Shown here piece after piece: positions 1 through 7,763 of a stretch of 64,000 nucleotides of DNA (positions within the stretch are counted from its first letter, which is position 1; each line of letters begins with the position of its first letter). The translations under genes were made by a program, and so were the position numbers. Source of the stretch: Thermohalobaculum sp039030715 (lineage in GTDB: Bacteria; Pseudomonadota; Alphaproteobacteria; Rhodobacterales; Rhodobacteraceae). The DNA is taken from the NCBI GenBank assembly GCA_039030715.1, contig JBCCDU010000004.1, positions 37,667 through 101,666 of the forward strand. Reading direction: 5' to 3'. The notes under the pieces were generated by a model, which saw nothing but the letters and a program-made list of their open reading frames with translations, was not told the origin of the DNA and did not search any database.

Positions 1-2589
1 CCCTGGAAACGCTTCACGATCCTCGCGCTCTGCTTGATCGGGGCGCTTTTCGCCAGTCCCAACCTGCTGACGCCCGAAACGCGGGAGAGCCTGCCAAGCT
101 GGCTTCCCCGGGATACCGTCAATCTGGGCCTGGATCTGCGGGGCGGGGCGCATCTGCTGGTCGAAGTCCAGATCGAAGAAGTCGTCGCCGACCGCATGGA
201 CAACCTGCGCGCAGAAGCGCGCGACGCCTTGCGCGACGCCGGGGTGCGTCGCTTTACGGCACTGCGGGCGACGGACAGCGACGTCAGCGTGCGGATCACC
301 AATGTTGATCAGGTCGAGGCCGCGCGCACGGCACTGCGAAACTTGGCCCGACCTGTCGGTGGCGGGATTGCCGGTGGCTTTGGCATGGCGGGCGGCTTTG
401 GCGGCGGTGTGGATCTGGATGTGGCGGTCGAGGCCAACCAGATCCTCCGCCTGACCCTCACTGAACCCGCTATTGCCGAGATCACCGACCGCACGATGGC
501 GCAGTCGCTGGAAATCGTGCGCAAACGGATCGACGAAGCGGGCACCCGCGAACCCTCGATCCAGCGCCAGGGCGAGCGGCGGATCGTTATTCAGGTGCCG
601 GGCATCGGCTCGGCACAGGAACTGCTGGATCTGATCGGAAAGACAGCGAAGTTGTCATTCCATGCGGTGGTCGGCTTCGGCGCCGACGCGCAGAATCCGG
701 GGCCGGGCCAGTTCCTTGCGAACGGGTCCGAGGCCGAGGGTGGCGGGACCTATTTGCTCGAGCGTCGAGCCATCCTTACCGGAGACAACTTGGTCGATAG
801 TCAGCCCGGGTTTCATCCGGAAAATGGCCTGCCGATTGTGAACTTCCGCTTCGATACCGCAGGATCCACGATCTTCGGAACTTACTCGGCCGCGAATGTC
901 GGACAGCTTTTCGCCATCGTACTGGATGATGAGGTGATCTCTGCCCCCCGGATCCAGAGCGCAATTCTGGGCGGTGCGGGCTTCATCGAAGGCAATTTCA
1001 CCACGGAGAGTGCGACAAATCTGGCGATCCTGCTGCGCGCCGGTGCGCTGCCAGCGTCGATCCAGGTGTTGGAGCAGCGCACGGTCGGCCCCGATCTGGG
1101 CGCGGACTCGGTGGCGGCCGGGGCGGCGGCGACCCTCCTGGCGTTTGCCGCTGTGCTGATCTTCATGGCGATCACCTATGGCCTGTTCGGCATTCTTGCC
1201 GATATCGCGCTGATCGTGAATGTGGGCCTGCTGTTTGGTGCGCTCAGCCTGTTGGGTGCGACCCTGACGTTACCCGGTATCGCGGGCATCGTGTTGACCA
1301 TCGGGATGGCAGTCGATGCCAATGTGCTGATTTTCGAGCGCATACGCGAGGAGATCCGTAACAATGCGGGCAAAGTCTCGCGCGCCATCGAGCGGGGCTA
1401 TTCCCAGGCATTCTCGGCCATCCTCGACGCCAACGTCACAACCTTTATCGCGGCGATCATCCTGTTCGGGATGGGCTCCGGCCCGGTGAAGGGTTTTGCG
1501 GTGACACTCGGAATAGGGATCTTGACCTCGGTATTCACTGCCGTCCTGGTGACGCGCCTGATGGTCGTCACCTGGCTCGACCGCGCTAGACCCAAGGAAT
1601 TGAAGGTCGCCAAGATCCGGCTGGTGCCCGAGGTTACCAAGATCGACTTCATGAGCGTGCGCCGCCTGCCGGTGATCGGGTCGATGGTGATGGTCGTCGC
1701 CTCAATTGCGCTGGCCTCGACGCTGGGGCTGAACTTCGGCATCGATTTCCGTGGCGGCACGATGATCATGGCCAAGACGGCGGAGGCGGTGGATACGGGC
1801 GAGTATCGCTCGGTCCTGGATGGTCTGGACCTGGGGGATATCGCGGTGACCGAGATTTCCTCCACGGCCGAGGAGATTTCCGGCGAGAGCCAGAACGCGG
1901 TGATGATCCGGATCGAGCAGCAGGGCAGCGACCCCGCTGCGCAGAACGAGACGATAAAGCTGGTCAAGGACACGCTCAGCGAACGTTTCGAGAGCATCGA
2001 ATACCTGGCGACCGACGCTGTGGGGGCCAAGGTCTCCGGCGAGTTGCTGCAGGCGGGCATCATCGCTGTCGCGCTGGCGGTCGCGGCGGTGTTGTTCTAC
2101 ATCTGGTTGCGGTTCGAGTGGCAGTTCGGCCTCGGCGCCGTGATTGCCCTGATCCACGATGTCGCGCTGACTATCGGGGTCTTTGCGATCACGGGGATCG
2201 AGTTCAACCTGGCGATCATCGCGGCGATCCTGACCATAGTTGGGTACTCGCTGAACGATACTGTGGTGGTCTTCGACCGGGTGCGCGAGAACCTGCGCAA
2301 ATACAAGAAGCTTTCGCTGCCGGAACTGTTGAACCTGTCCATCAACGAGACGCTGTCGCGGACCGTGATGACCTCGGTCACGACCCTGATCGCACTGGGC
2401 GCGATGTATCTGCTGGGCCCGGCGGTGATCAAGGGTTTCACGTTCGCGATGATGTGGGGCGTTGTGGTCGGCACCTATTCCTCGGTCTTCATCGCGGCGG
2501 CGGCACTTTCGTGGCTGGGCGTCAAGCGCGACTGGAAGACGGCCGAAGAGGTCCGCGCCAACGTCCGTGCCGACGGCGCTCAGGTCTGA
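1..2589 (+). CDS. secDF: Protein translocase subunit SecDF (fused), 5' end outside window
   Basis: Membrane-embedded accessory of the Sec translocon that uses the proton gradient to pull secreted proteins out of SecYEG on the periplasmic side. Frame 1 is open from base 1 and begins inside the first TM segment, so the true start lies upstream; the TTG at 34 is internal. The SecD signature NLGLDLRGG is near 121-147, the P1 periplasmic domain follows, and the SecD membrane block lies at about 1110-1590. SecF starts near 1640, with its own signature NFGIDFRGG near 1732-1758 and a second membrane block at about 2040-2530. SecD and SecF are one polypeptide, as is common in Rhodobacterales. A glycine-rich stretch (about 355-415) sits inside P1. 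The Mth938-like gene follows 3 bp after the stop. Confidence 0.96.
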   Translation, partial: PWKRFTILALCLIGALFASPNLLTPETRESLPSWLPRDTVNLGLDLRGGAHLLVEVQIEEVVADRMDNLRAEARDALRDAGVRRFTALRATDSDVSVRITNVDQVEAARTALRNLARPVGGGIAGGFGMAGGFGGGVDLDVAVEANQILRLTLTEPAIAEITDRTMAQSLEIVRKRIDEAGTREPSIQRQGERRIVIQVPGIGSAQELLDLIGKTAKLSFHAVVGFGADAQNPGPGQFLANGSEAEGGGTYLLERRAILTGDNLVDSQPGFHPENGLPIVNFRFDTAGSTIFGTYSAANVGQLFAIVLDDEVISAPRIQSAILGGAGFIEGNFTTESATNLAILLRAGALPASIQVLEQRTVGPDLGADSVAAGAAATLLAFAAVLIFMAITYGLFGILADIALIVNVGLLFGALSLLGATLTLPGIAGIVLTIGMAVDANVLIFERIREEIRNNAGKVSRAIERGYSQAFSAILDANVTTFIAAIILFGMGSGPVKGFAVTLGIGILTSVFTAVLVTRLMVVTWLDRARPKELKVAKIRLVPEVTKIDFMSVRRLPVIGSMVMVVASIALASTLGLNFGIDFRGGTMIMAKTAEAVDTGEYRSVLDGLDLGDIAVTEISSTAEEISGESQNAVMIRIEQQGSDPAAQNETIKLVKDTLSERFESIEYLATDAVGAKVSGELLQAGIIAVALAVAAVLFYIWLRFEWQFGLGAVIALIHDVALTIGVFAITGIEFNLAIIAAILTIVGYSLNDTVVVFDRVRENLRKYKKLSLPELLNLSINETLSRTVMTSVTTLIALGAMYLLGPAVIKGFTFAMMWGVVVGTYSSVFIAAAALSWLGVKRDWKTAEEVRANVRADGAQV

Positions 2590-2592
2590 ACC

Positions 2593-2955
2593 ATGCGCCT
2601 GAACGAGATCGATTTCGAGGGGCAGCAACCCCCGATCGATGGCTATGGCCCCGGTGGGTTTCGGGTAGCGGAGGTTTGGCACGAGGGCGATCTGCTCATG
2701 CTTCCCTCCGGCGCTTCGCGGTTTTCCGGTCTATCGGCGGAGGGTTTGGCACCGGTTCTGGCCGCGCATGGCGATCTGGATGTGCTGTTGATCGGCATGG
2801 GCGCCGAGATTGCGCCGCTGGCCCCCGATCTGCGCGCCCCGCTGGAAGCCGTCGGCATTGGGGTCGAGATCATGTCGACCCCCTCGGCCTGCCGTACCTA
2901 CAATGTTCTGCTGGCGGAGGATCGTCGCGTCGCGGTGGTCGCCCTCGCAGTCTGA
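2593..2955 (+). CDS. Mth938-like domain protein (DUF498/NDUFAF3 family)
   Basis: 120 residues, starting at an ATG 3 bp after the secDF stop, so very likely co-transcribed with it. The sequence has the compact alpha/beta Mth938 look: G-P-G-G-F near residue 17-21, a conserved LLIGMGA segment in the middle, and MSTPSACRTYNVLLAEDR toward the C-terminus. The family includes the mitochondrial complex I assembly factor NDUFAF3; bacterial members have no proven activity. Its place directly behind secDF is a recurrent alphaproteobacterial arrangement as I know it. Family assignment is fairly firm, function unknown. Confidence 0.85.
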   Translation: MRLNEIDFEGQQPPIDGYGPGGFRVAEVWHEGDLLMLPSGASRFSGLSAEGLAPVLAAHGDLDVLLIGMGAEIAPLAPDLRAPLEAVGIGVEIMSTPSACRTYNVLLAEDRRVAVVALAV

Positions 2956-3176
2956 GGTCGCCGGGACTTTAACACCCGAGGCCTGGCGCCACATCCGGTC
3001 AGTCGAGGACATCCAACCCTGGAACGCTATGCGTGCGGGCCGCGTTAGTCGGGCAGGCAATTGTCGTGCCAAGCGATGTCAGGGCGTCACCACCCCTTTC
3101 ACCCTGCGCCGAACGCGATATATTGCACGCGGCGGGGGCCTCCCCGACAAGATCACCCGACAGAAAGAGGGCTATT

Positions 3177-3773
3177 ATGGCATTCGACCTTCCCGACCTT
3201 CCCTCTGCGCCTGATGCGCTGGCCGCTCACGACATGAGCAAGGAGACACTGGAATACCACCACGACCTGCACCACAAGGCCTATGCCGATAACGGCGCCA
3301 AACTGCTGGAGGGCTCGGGTCACGAGGGCAAGAGCCTGGAGGAGATCGTCAAGGCGACCTACGAGGCCGGTGCGGTCGCGCAATCGGGCCTCTTCAACAA
3401 CGCCTCGCAGATGTGGAACCACAACCAGTTCTGGGAAATGATGGGCCCAACCGGCATGCCCGGCAGCCTGGAGAAGGCACTGACCGAGGCGTTCGGCTCG
3501 GTCGATGAGTTCAAGTCGCAGTTCTCGGCGGCAGGGGCGGGGCAGTTCGGTTCGGGCTGGGCGTGGCTTGTGCAGAAATCCGACGGCTCGCTGGCCGTGA
3601 CCAAGACCGAGAACGGGGTCAACCCGCTCTGCTTCGATCAAACGGCGCTCTTGGGCTGCGATGTGTGGGAGCATTCCTACTATATCGATTTCCGCAACAA
3701 GCGCCCGGCCTACCTGACCAATTTCCTGGATAACCTGGTGAATTGGGAGAATGTCGCGGGCCGTATGAGCTGA
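3177..3773 (+). CDS. sodB: Superoxide dismutase, Fe type
   Basis: 198 residues; converts superoxide to O2 and H2O2 in the cytoplasm. ATG at 3177 is preceded by AAAGAGG at 3164-3170; the longer open frame upstream has no support. Metal ligands are visible as H28 (in EYHHDLHH), H82 (QMWNHNQFW), D162 and H166 (DVWEHSYY). Gln78 in the N-terminal-domain motif NNASQMWNH, with no Gln in the C-terminal position typical of Mn enzymes, points to the iron form. No signal peptide. It stands alone, convergent with the LOG-family gene and separated from it by a GC-rich hairpin. Confidence 0.96.
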   Translation: MAFDLPDLPSAPDALAAHDMSKETLEYHHDLHHKAYADNGAKLLEGSGHEGKSLEEIVKATYEAGAVAQSGLFNNASQMWNHNQFWEMMGPTGMPGSLEKALTEAFGSVDEFKSQFSAAGAGQFGSGWAWLVQKSDGSLAVTKTENGVNPLCFDQTALLGCDVWEHSYYIDFRNKRPAYLTNFLDNLVNWENVAGRMS

Positions 3774-3793
3774 GATATCCCGAACGGAAAGCC

Positions 3794-3814
3794 GCGGGCC
3801 CGATCCGGGCCCGC
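3794..3814. terminator. GC-rich hairpin between convergent genes
   Basis: Perfect 9-bp stem GCGGGCCCG / CGGGCCCGC with loop ATC, lying between the sodB stop (3773) and the LOG-gene stop (3817). There is no T-tract on either strand, so it is a plausible but unproven bidirectional terminator. Confidence 0.55.
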
Positions 3815-3816
3815 CG

Positions 3817-4383
3817 CTAATCTTGCAACGCTTCCTGCAGGATGCTCACGGCTTCGTCCGGCGTCTCCACCACCCGCATGAAACTGCGGAAGGAGGGGTG
3901 GACGAATGCCTCCTCCACCAGATGATCGATCAGCGCGAGGAACGGGTTCCAATATCCCTCCGGACTGACCAGGACGACCGGGCGGGTATGCAGGCCGATC
4001 TGGCGCCAGGTAAGCACTTCGATCAACTCGTCCAGGGTGCCGGGGCCTCCCGGCAGGGCGACAACGGCGTCGGAATTGCCGAACATCAGCTTTTTGCGTT
4101 CATGCATCGTCTCGGTCACGATCAGGGCGTCGATGCCTGGGTTGCCAACCTCCATCTCCAGCAGATGACGCGGTATGAAACCGGTGACATGGCCGCCCGC
4201 CGCTTTGGCGGCGCGGGCCGTTTCGCCCATCAGGCCCAGGTCGCCGGCGCCATAGACCAACCCAAATCCCGCCTTGGCCAGTGCGCCGCCCAACGCGCGT
4301 GCCGTCTCGCCAAAAATCGCCCGTTTGCCTGGGCGTGAGCCGCAGAACAGGCAGATCTTCAATATCGGGCTGGGTTCGGACAT
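3817..4383 (-). CDS. LOG family protein (TIGR00730 / lysine-decarboxylase-like fold)
   Basis: 188 residues. The Rossmann-like LOG fold is recognised by CGSRPG (residues 14-19), YGAGDLGLMG (44-53) and the signature PGGPGTLDE (111-119); the HERKK motif at 94-98 is the other family hallmark. Family members are cytokinin riboside 5'-monophosphate phosphoribohydrolases or other nucleotide N-glycosidases; the annotation lysine decarboxylase is historical. I chose the ATG at 4383 over the GTG at 4386 because GGAG on the minus strand is then 6 nt away. Substrate cannot be told from sequence. Divergent from the LysM gene. Confidence 0.9.
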   Translation of the reverse strand: MSEPSPILKICLFCGSRPGKRAIFGETARALGGALAKAGFGLVYGAGDLGLMGETARAAKAAGGHVTGFIPRHLLEMEVGNPGIDALIVTETMHERKKLMFGNSDAVVALPGGPGTLDELIEVLTWRQIGLHTRPVVLVSPEGYWNPFLALIDHLVEEAFVHPSFRSFMRVVETPDEAVSILQEALQD

Positions 4384-4476
4384 CACGATCTCCGGGTTGG
4401 ATGTGTGAAGGATTGACTACACCCCGTTGATTTCATGGGGTAGGGTGCCGCGAGAGCTGCGACAGGGTGACCGAGA

Positions 4477-5814
4477 ATGAAACGAAGCGCAATTGCGATT
4501 GCCGGATTGGCCGCGCTTGGCGTTGCATTGCTCGCATATTGGCAGTTCGGCAAGCAGGGCGAGGCGGAGGATCCGCAACAAACTGCCCAATCCGCTGAGA
4601 CCGGAGATACGGTGCCGGAGACGGCGGTAAATGCTCTAGCACCCGAGCCGGTGGTTGAAGAAACGCCGCCAGAAGAGACGGCAACGTCTTCCGAAACGGT
4701 CGAGGTTGAAGCTGTAACCGAACAGGCGGACGCTGCGATCGCCCCGAAATTCGACGTGGTACGTGTCGACCCGGAAGGTCAGGCTGTCGTCGCCGGGCGT
4801 GCCACACCGGGTGCCGCCGTGGAAATCTTGGTGGACGGAGAGATCGTGGCGACTGAGACCGCCGATGCCTCCGGCAACTTCGTCAGCCTTTTCAAGATTG
4901 CCAAGAATAGGTCTGCTCGGCAGCTTGTCCTACGTGCCGCTGGGGTAGAGAGCGATGAGACTGCGGTGGCGGCTGCCGCGACAGGCGCGATCATCGGGGA
5001 TGAAGATGCACCAGAACCTGGGGCTACGACGAACCAGAATGCTGCGGGCGCCCCCGAAACGCCGGGGGATCAGTCAGAGGTCGCGCTGACGACAACACCG
5101 GTAACAGGCGAAACCCAGACGCTGGAGCCGCCGGAAAATCTCAACCCCGGGGCTGTGGCCGGTGATCTACCGGCGCCGGATACGGTGGCGGGACAGGTTT
5201 CCACCGAAGCGGGCGAAGGCAGCGCCGCCGATCAAATCGCCGGGGCCAGCGATACGGTAATCCTGCTGCCGGGCGCGGAGCAGGGCGATGCGCCTCTGCT
5301 GGTCCAGCCGGGGAGCGAAGGTTTGGCGCTGTTGCAACCTGCCGAGACATCGGTGGAAGGGGTCAGGCTGGACCGCATCTCCTACAGCGCGGGCGGGGAC
5401 CTCAACCTGTTGGGCCGCGCGGTGCCGGGGAATACCATCCGGGTCTATGTGAATGCCGAACTGAACGGCGAGGCCATCGTGATCCCCGCCGGCCAATGGC
5501 GGGCTGTCATCGGTGTCGCCGCGGCGCGCACGGCACAGTTGCTGCGCTTTGACGAGGTGGACGCCGCAGGGGATGTGGTGAGCCGGATCGAGACGCCCTT
5601 CAGTTATGAGGCCGAGAGTGGGCCAAAGACCCTCTCGGAGCGCCAAGTGAAGATTGCCAAGGGCGATTATCTCTGGCGGATTGCCGAGAACTATTATGGC
5701 GAAGGCATCCGCTACTCGCTGATTTTTTCCGCAAACTCGGATTTGATCCGCGACCCAGATCTCATATATCCTGGGCAGGTTTTCACCGTGCCCGAACTGG
5801 TCGACAGCCAGTAA
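4477..5814 (+). CDS. LysM-domain envelope protein with Ig-like modules
   Basis: 445 residues. An N-terminal hydrophobic segment (about residues 5-22) acts as signal anchor. A long Pro/Glu/Ala/Thr-rich low-complexity region follows, interrupted by an Ig-like module (about 90-160, G-R-A-T-P-G-A-A-V-E-I), and a second, related module follows (about 295-380, GRAVPGNTIRVYV). The C-terminus is a LysM domain (about 388-440: KGDYLWRIAENYYG ... PGQVFTVPE) that binds peptidoglycan. The architecture suits a periplasmic, cell-wall-attached protein; the catalytic activity, if any, is not visible. The ABC exporter follows 24 bp downstream, so they may share a transcript. Confidence 0.85.
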   Translation: MKRSAIAIAGLAALGVALLAYWQFGKQGEAEDPQQTAQSAETGDTVPETAVNALAPEPVVEETPPEETATSSETVEVEAVTEQADAAIAPKFDVVRVDPEGQAVVAGRATPGAAVEILVDGEIVATETADASGNFVSLFKIAKNRSARQLVLRAAGVESDETAVAAAATGAIIGDEDAPEPGATTNQNAAGAPETPGDQSEVALTTTPVTGETQTLEPPENLNPGAVAGDLPAPDTVAGQVSTEAGEGSAADQIAGASDTVILLPGAEQGDAPLLVQPGSEGLALLQPAETSVEGVRLDRISYSAGGDLNLLGRAVPGNTIRVYVNAELNGEAIVIPAGQWRAVIGVAAARTAQLLRFDEVDAAGDVVSRIETPFSYEAESGPKTLSERQVKIAKGDYLWRIAENYYGEGIRYSLIFSANSDLIRDPDLIYPGQVFTVPELVDSQ

Positions 5815-5838
5815 GACACTCGCCCCGAAGGAGCGTCA

Positions 5839-7665
5839 ATGCGCCGAACCCGGCGGCGGCCCTCGACCGGGGGCACGCCAGATATCTCGATTCTGACCCG
5901 CGCACTGCCCGATCTCTGGCCAAAGGACAGGCGCGATCTGCAAACACGGGTGGTCATCGCCCTGGTTCTGCTGGTCCTTGCCAAGGGTGCGACACTTCTG
6001 ATGCCCTTCGCCTATCGCGAGGCGGTGGACGGGTTGAATGAAACCGCGGCCGGTATCTCGGCCGCGATCCTGATGGTTGTGGCTTACGGTGTCGCGCGCC
6101 TGTCGGGCACGGTACTGCAACAGTTGCGCGACTATGTCTTTGCGCCGGTGGGTCAGCATGCGCTGCGCGGGTTGGCGCTGCGCACCTTCCGCCATGTCCA
6201 CGCGCTTTCGCTCGGCTACCATATTGGGCGCAAGACCGGCGCGCTCAGCCGGATCATCGACCGGGGCGTCAAGGCGATCGATTTTCTGCTGCGGTTTCTG
6301 GTGTTTAACATCGTGCCCCTGATGTTCGAGTTGATGATCGTCGCGGCGATCTTCTGGGTCGAGTTCGGGTGGAGCTACTTCGCTGTCTTGGTCGTCACGA
6401 TCGTGGCCTATGTGATCTTCACTTTCCGGATCACCGAATGGCGCGTGAAGATCCGAATCGAGATGAACAAGGAGGATCAGGACGCCCATCAGAAGGCGGT
6501 GGACAGCCTCCTGAACTATGAAACCGTGAAGTATTTCGATGCCGATGGGCGCGAGTCCGACCGTTACGACCGGGCGATGGCGCTCTATCAGTCGGCGGCG
6601 ATCCGTACGCAATCCTCGCTCGCGCTCCTGAACTCGGGGCAGGCTGTGATCATTGCGGTGGCGATGGTTGCGGTGATGGTGATGACCGCGCTGGAGGTGG
6701 CTGCGGGCACGCTGACGGTGGGGTCCTTCGTCATGGTCAATGCCTTCATGATCCAGATCACCGTACCGCTGAATTTCCTCGGCACCGTCTATCGCGAGAT
6801 CCGGCAGAGCCTGGTGGATATGCGCGAGATGTACGAATTGACCGATCAGGCGCCGGAAGTAACGGACCGCCCGGGCGCGCCCGGGCTGCAGGTTGGCCCG
6901 GGGCGGGTGACCTTTCGGAATGTGGATTTCGCCTATGGCGGCGCGGAGGAGGGCGCGCGCGCGATCCTGCGCGATGTGGACTTCGACGTTGCGGGTGGGG
7001 GCACGCTGGCGGTGGTCGGGCCCTCCGGCGCTGGCAAGTCGACCATCGCGCGGCTGCTCTTTCGGTTCTACGATGCGAGCAGTGGTGCGGTGGAAATCGA
7101 CGGTCAGGACGTGCGGGATGTGACCCAGGCGTCGTTGCGACTGCAGATCGGCGTGGTGCCTCAGGATACGGTGCTGTTCAACGACACGATTGGCTACAAT
7201 ATTGGATACGGACGCGCCGGTTCCAGCCGGGAGGAGATCGAGGCGGCGGCGAAGGCCGCGCGGATCCACGACTTCATCGCGGCGCTGCCGGAAGGATATG
7301 AGACGCTGGTTGGCGAACGCGGGCTGAAGCTGTCCGGCGGCGAGAAGCAGCGGGTCGCGATTGCCCGCACGGTCCTCAAGGATCCCGCGATCCTGGTGCT
7401 GGATGAGGCGACCTCGGCTCTGGACACCGGGACCGAACGCGAGATTCAGGCGGAGCTGCGCCGGCTGGGCGAGGGGCGCACGGTTCTGATGGTGGCGCAC
7501 AGGCTGTCGACCGTGGTGGACGCGGATCAGATCATCGTGCTGGAGGCAGGGCGCGTGGTCGAGCGCGGGACCCATGGGGCGTTGCTGGCCAAACGCGGGC
7601 GATACGCTGGGATGTGGGCGCGCCAGGAGGCTGACGAGGCGCCTGTCGCAGCCGAGGCGACCTAA
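5839..7665 (+). CDS. Atm1/HMT1-type ABC exporter (fused permease-ATPase)
   Basis: 608 residues: an N-terminal six-helix exporter domain and a C-terminal ATPase. Walker A GPSGAGKST is at 394-402, the signature LSGGEKQRV at 498-506, and Walker B ILVLDEATSALD around 518-529. The stretch GALSRIIDRGVKAIDFLLRF is characteristic of the Atm1/HMT1 group, which export glutathione-linked metal or sulfur species. It is a half-transporter that should act as a homodimer in the inner membrane. ATG 5839 has GAAGGAG at 5827-5833. Substrate is inferred from family only; an essential Fe-S-related role or a heavy-metal export role are both possible. Confidence 0.88.
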   Translation: MRRTRRRPSTGGTPDISILTRALPDLWPKDRRDLQTRVVIALVLLVLAKGATLLMPFAYREAVDGLNETAAGISAAILMVVAYGVARLSGTVLQQLRDYVFAPVGQHALRGLALRTFRHVHALSLGYHIGRKTGALSRIIDRGVKAIDFLLRFLVFNIVPLMFELMIVAAIFWVEFGWSYFAVLVVTIVAYVIFTFRITEWRVKIRIEMNKEDQDAHQKAVDSLLNYETVKYFDADGRESDRYDRAMALYQSAAIRTQSSLALLNSGQAVIIAVAMVAVMVMTALEVAAGTLTVGSFVMVNAFMIQITVPLNFLGTVYREIRQSLVDMREMYELTDQAPEVTDRPGAPGLQVGPGRVTFRNVDFAYGGAEEGARAILRDVDFDVAGGGTLAVVGPSGAGKSTIARLLFRFYDASSGAVEIDGQDVRDVTQASLRLQIGVVPQDTVLFNDTIGYNIGYGRAGSSREEIEAAAKAARIHDFIAALPEGYETLVGERGLKLSGGEKQRVAIARTVLKDPAILVLDEATSALDTGTEREIQAELRRLGEGRTVLMVAHRLSTVVDADQIIVLEAGRVVERGTHGALLAKRGRYAGMWARQEADEAPVAAEAT

Positions 7666-7670
7666 ACGGA

Positions 7671-7697
7671 ATCGCCCCGCGAAGAGCGCGGGGCGAT
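7671..7697 (+). terminator. Hairpin after ABC exporter
   Basis: Perfect 11-bp stem ATCGCCCCGCG / CGCGGGGCGAT, loop AAGAG, 5 bp after the ABC exporter stop. No T-run follows. First of two tandem hairpins between convergent genes. Confidence 0.65.
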
Positions 7698-7705
7698 GCG
7701 ACATG

Positions 7706-7738
7706 CCCTCGCAGATCGGAAGAACCGATCTGCGAGGG
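7706..7738. terminator. Second hairpin, between convergent genes
   Basis: Perfect 14-bp stem CCCTCGCAGATCGG / CCGATCTGCGAGGG with loop AAGAA, starting 8 bp after the preceding hairpin and 25 bp before the RND gene stop on the other strand. Likely the terminator for the minus-strand efflux operon; it has no U-tract either way. Confidence 0.6.
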
Positions 7739-7763
7739 GGGGCGCTGACGGTTATGGAGCGCT

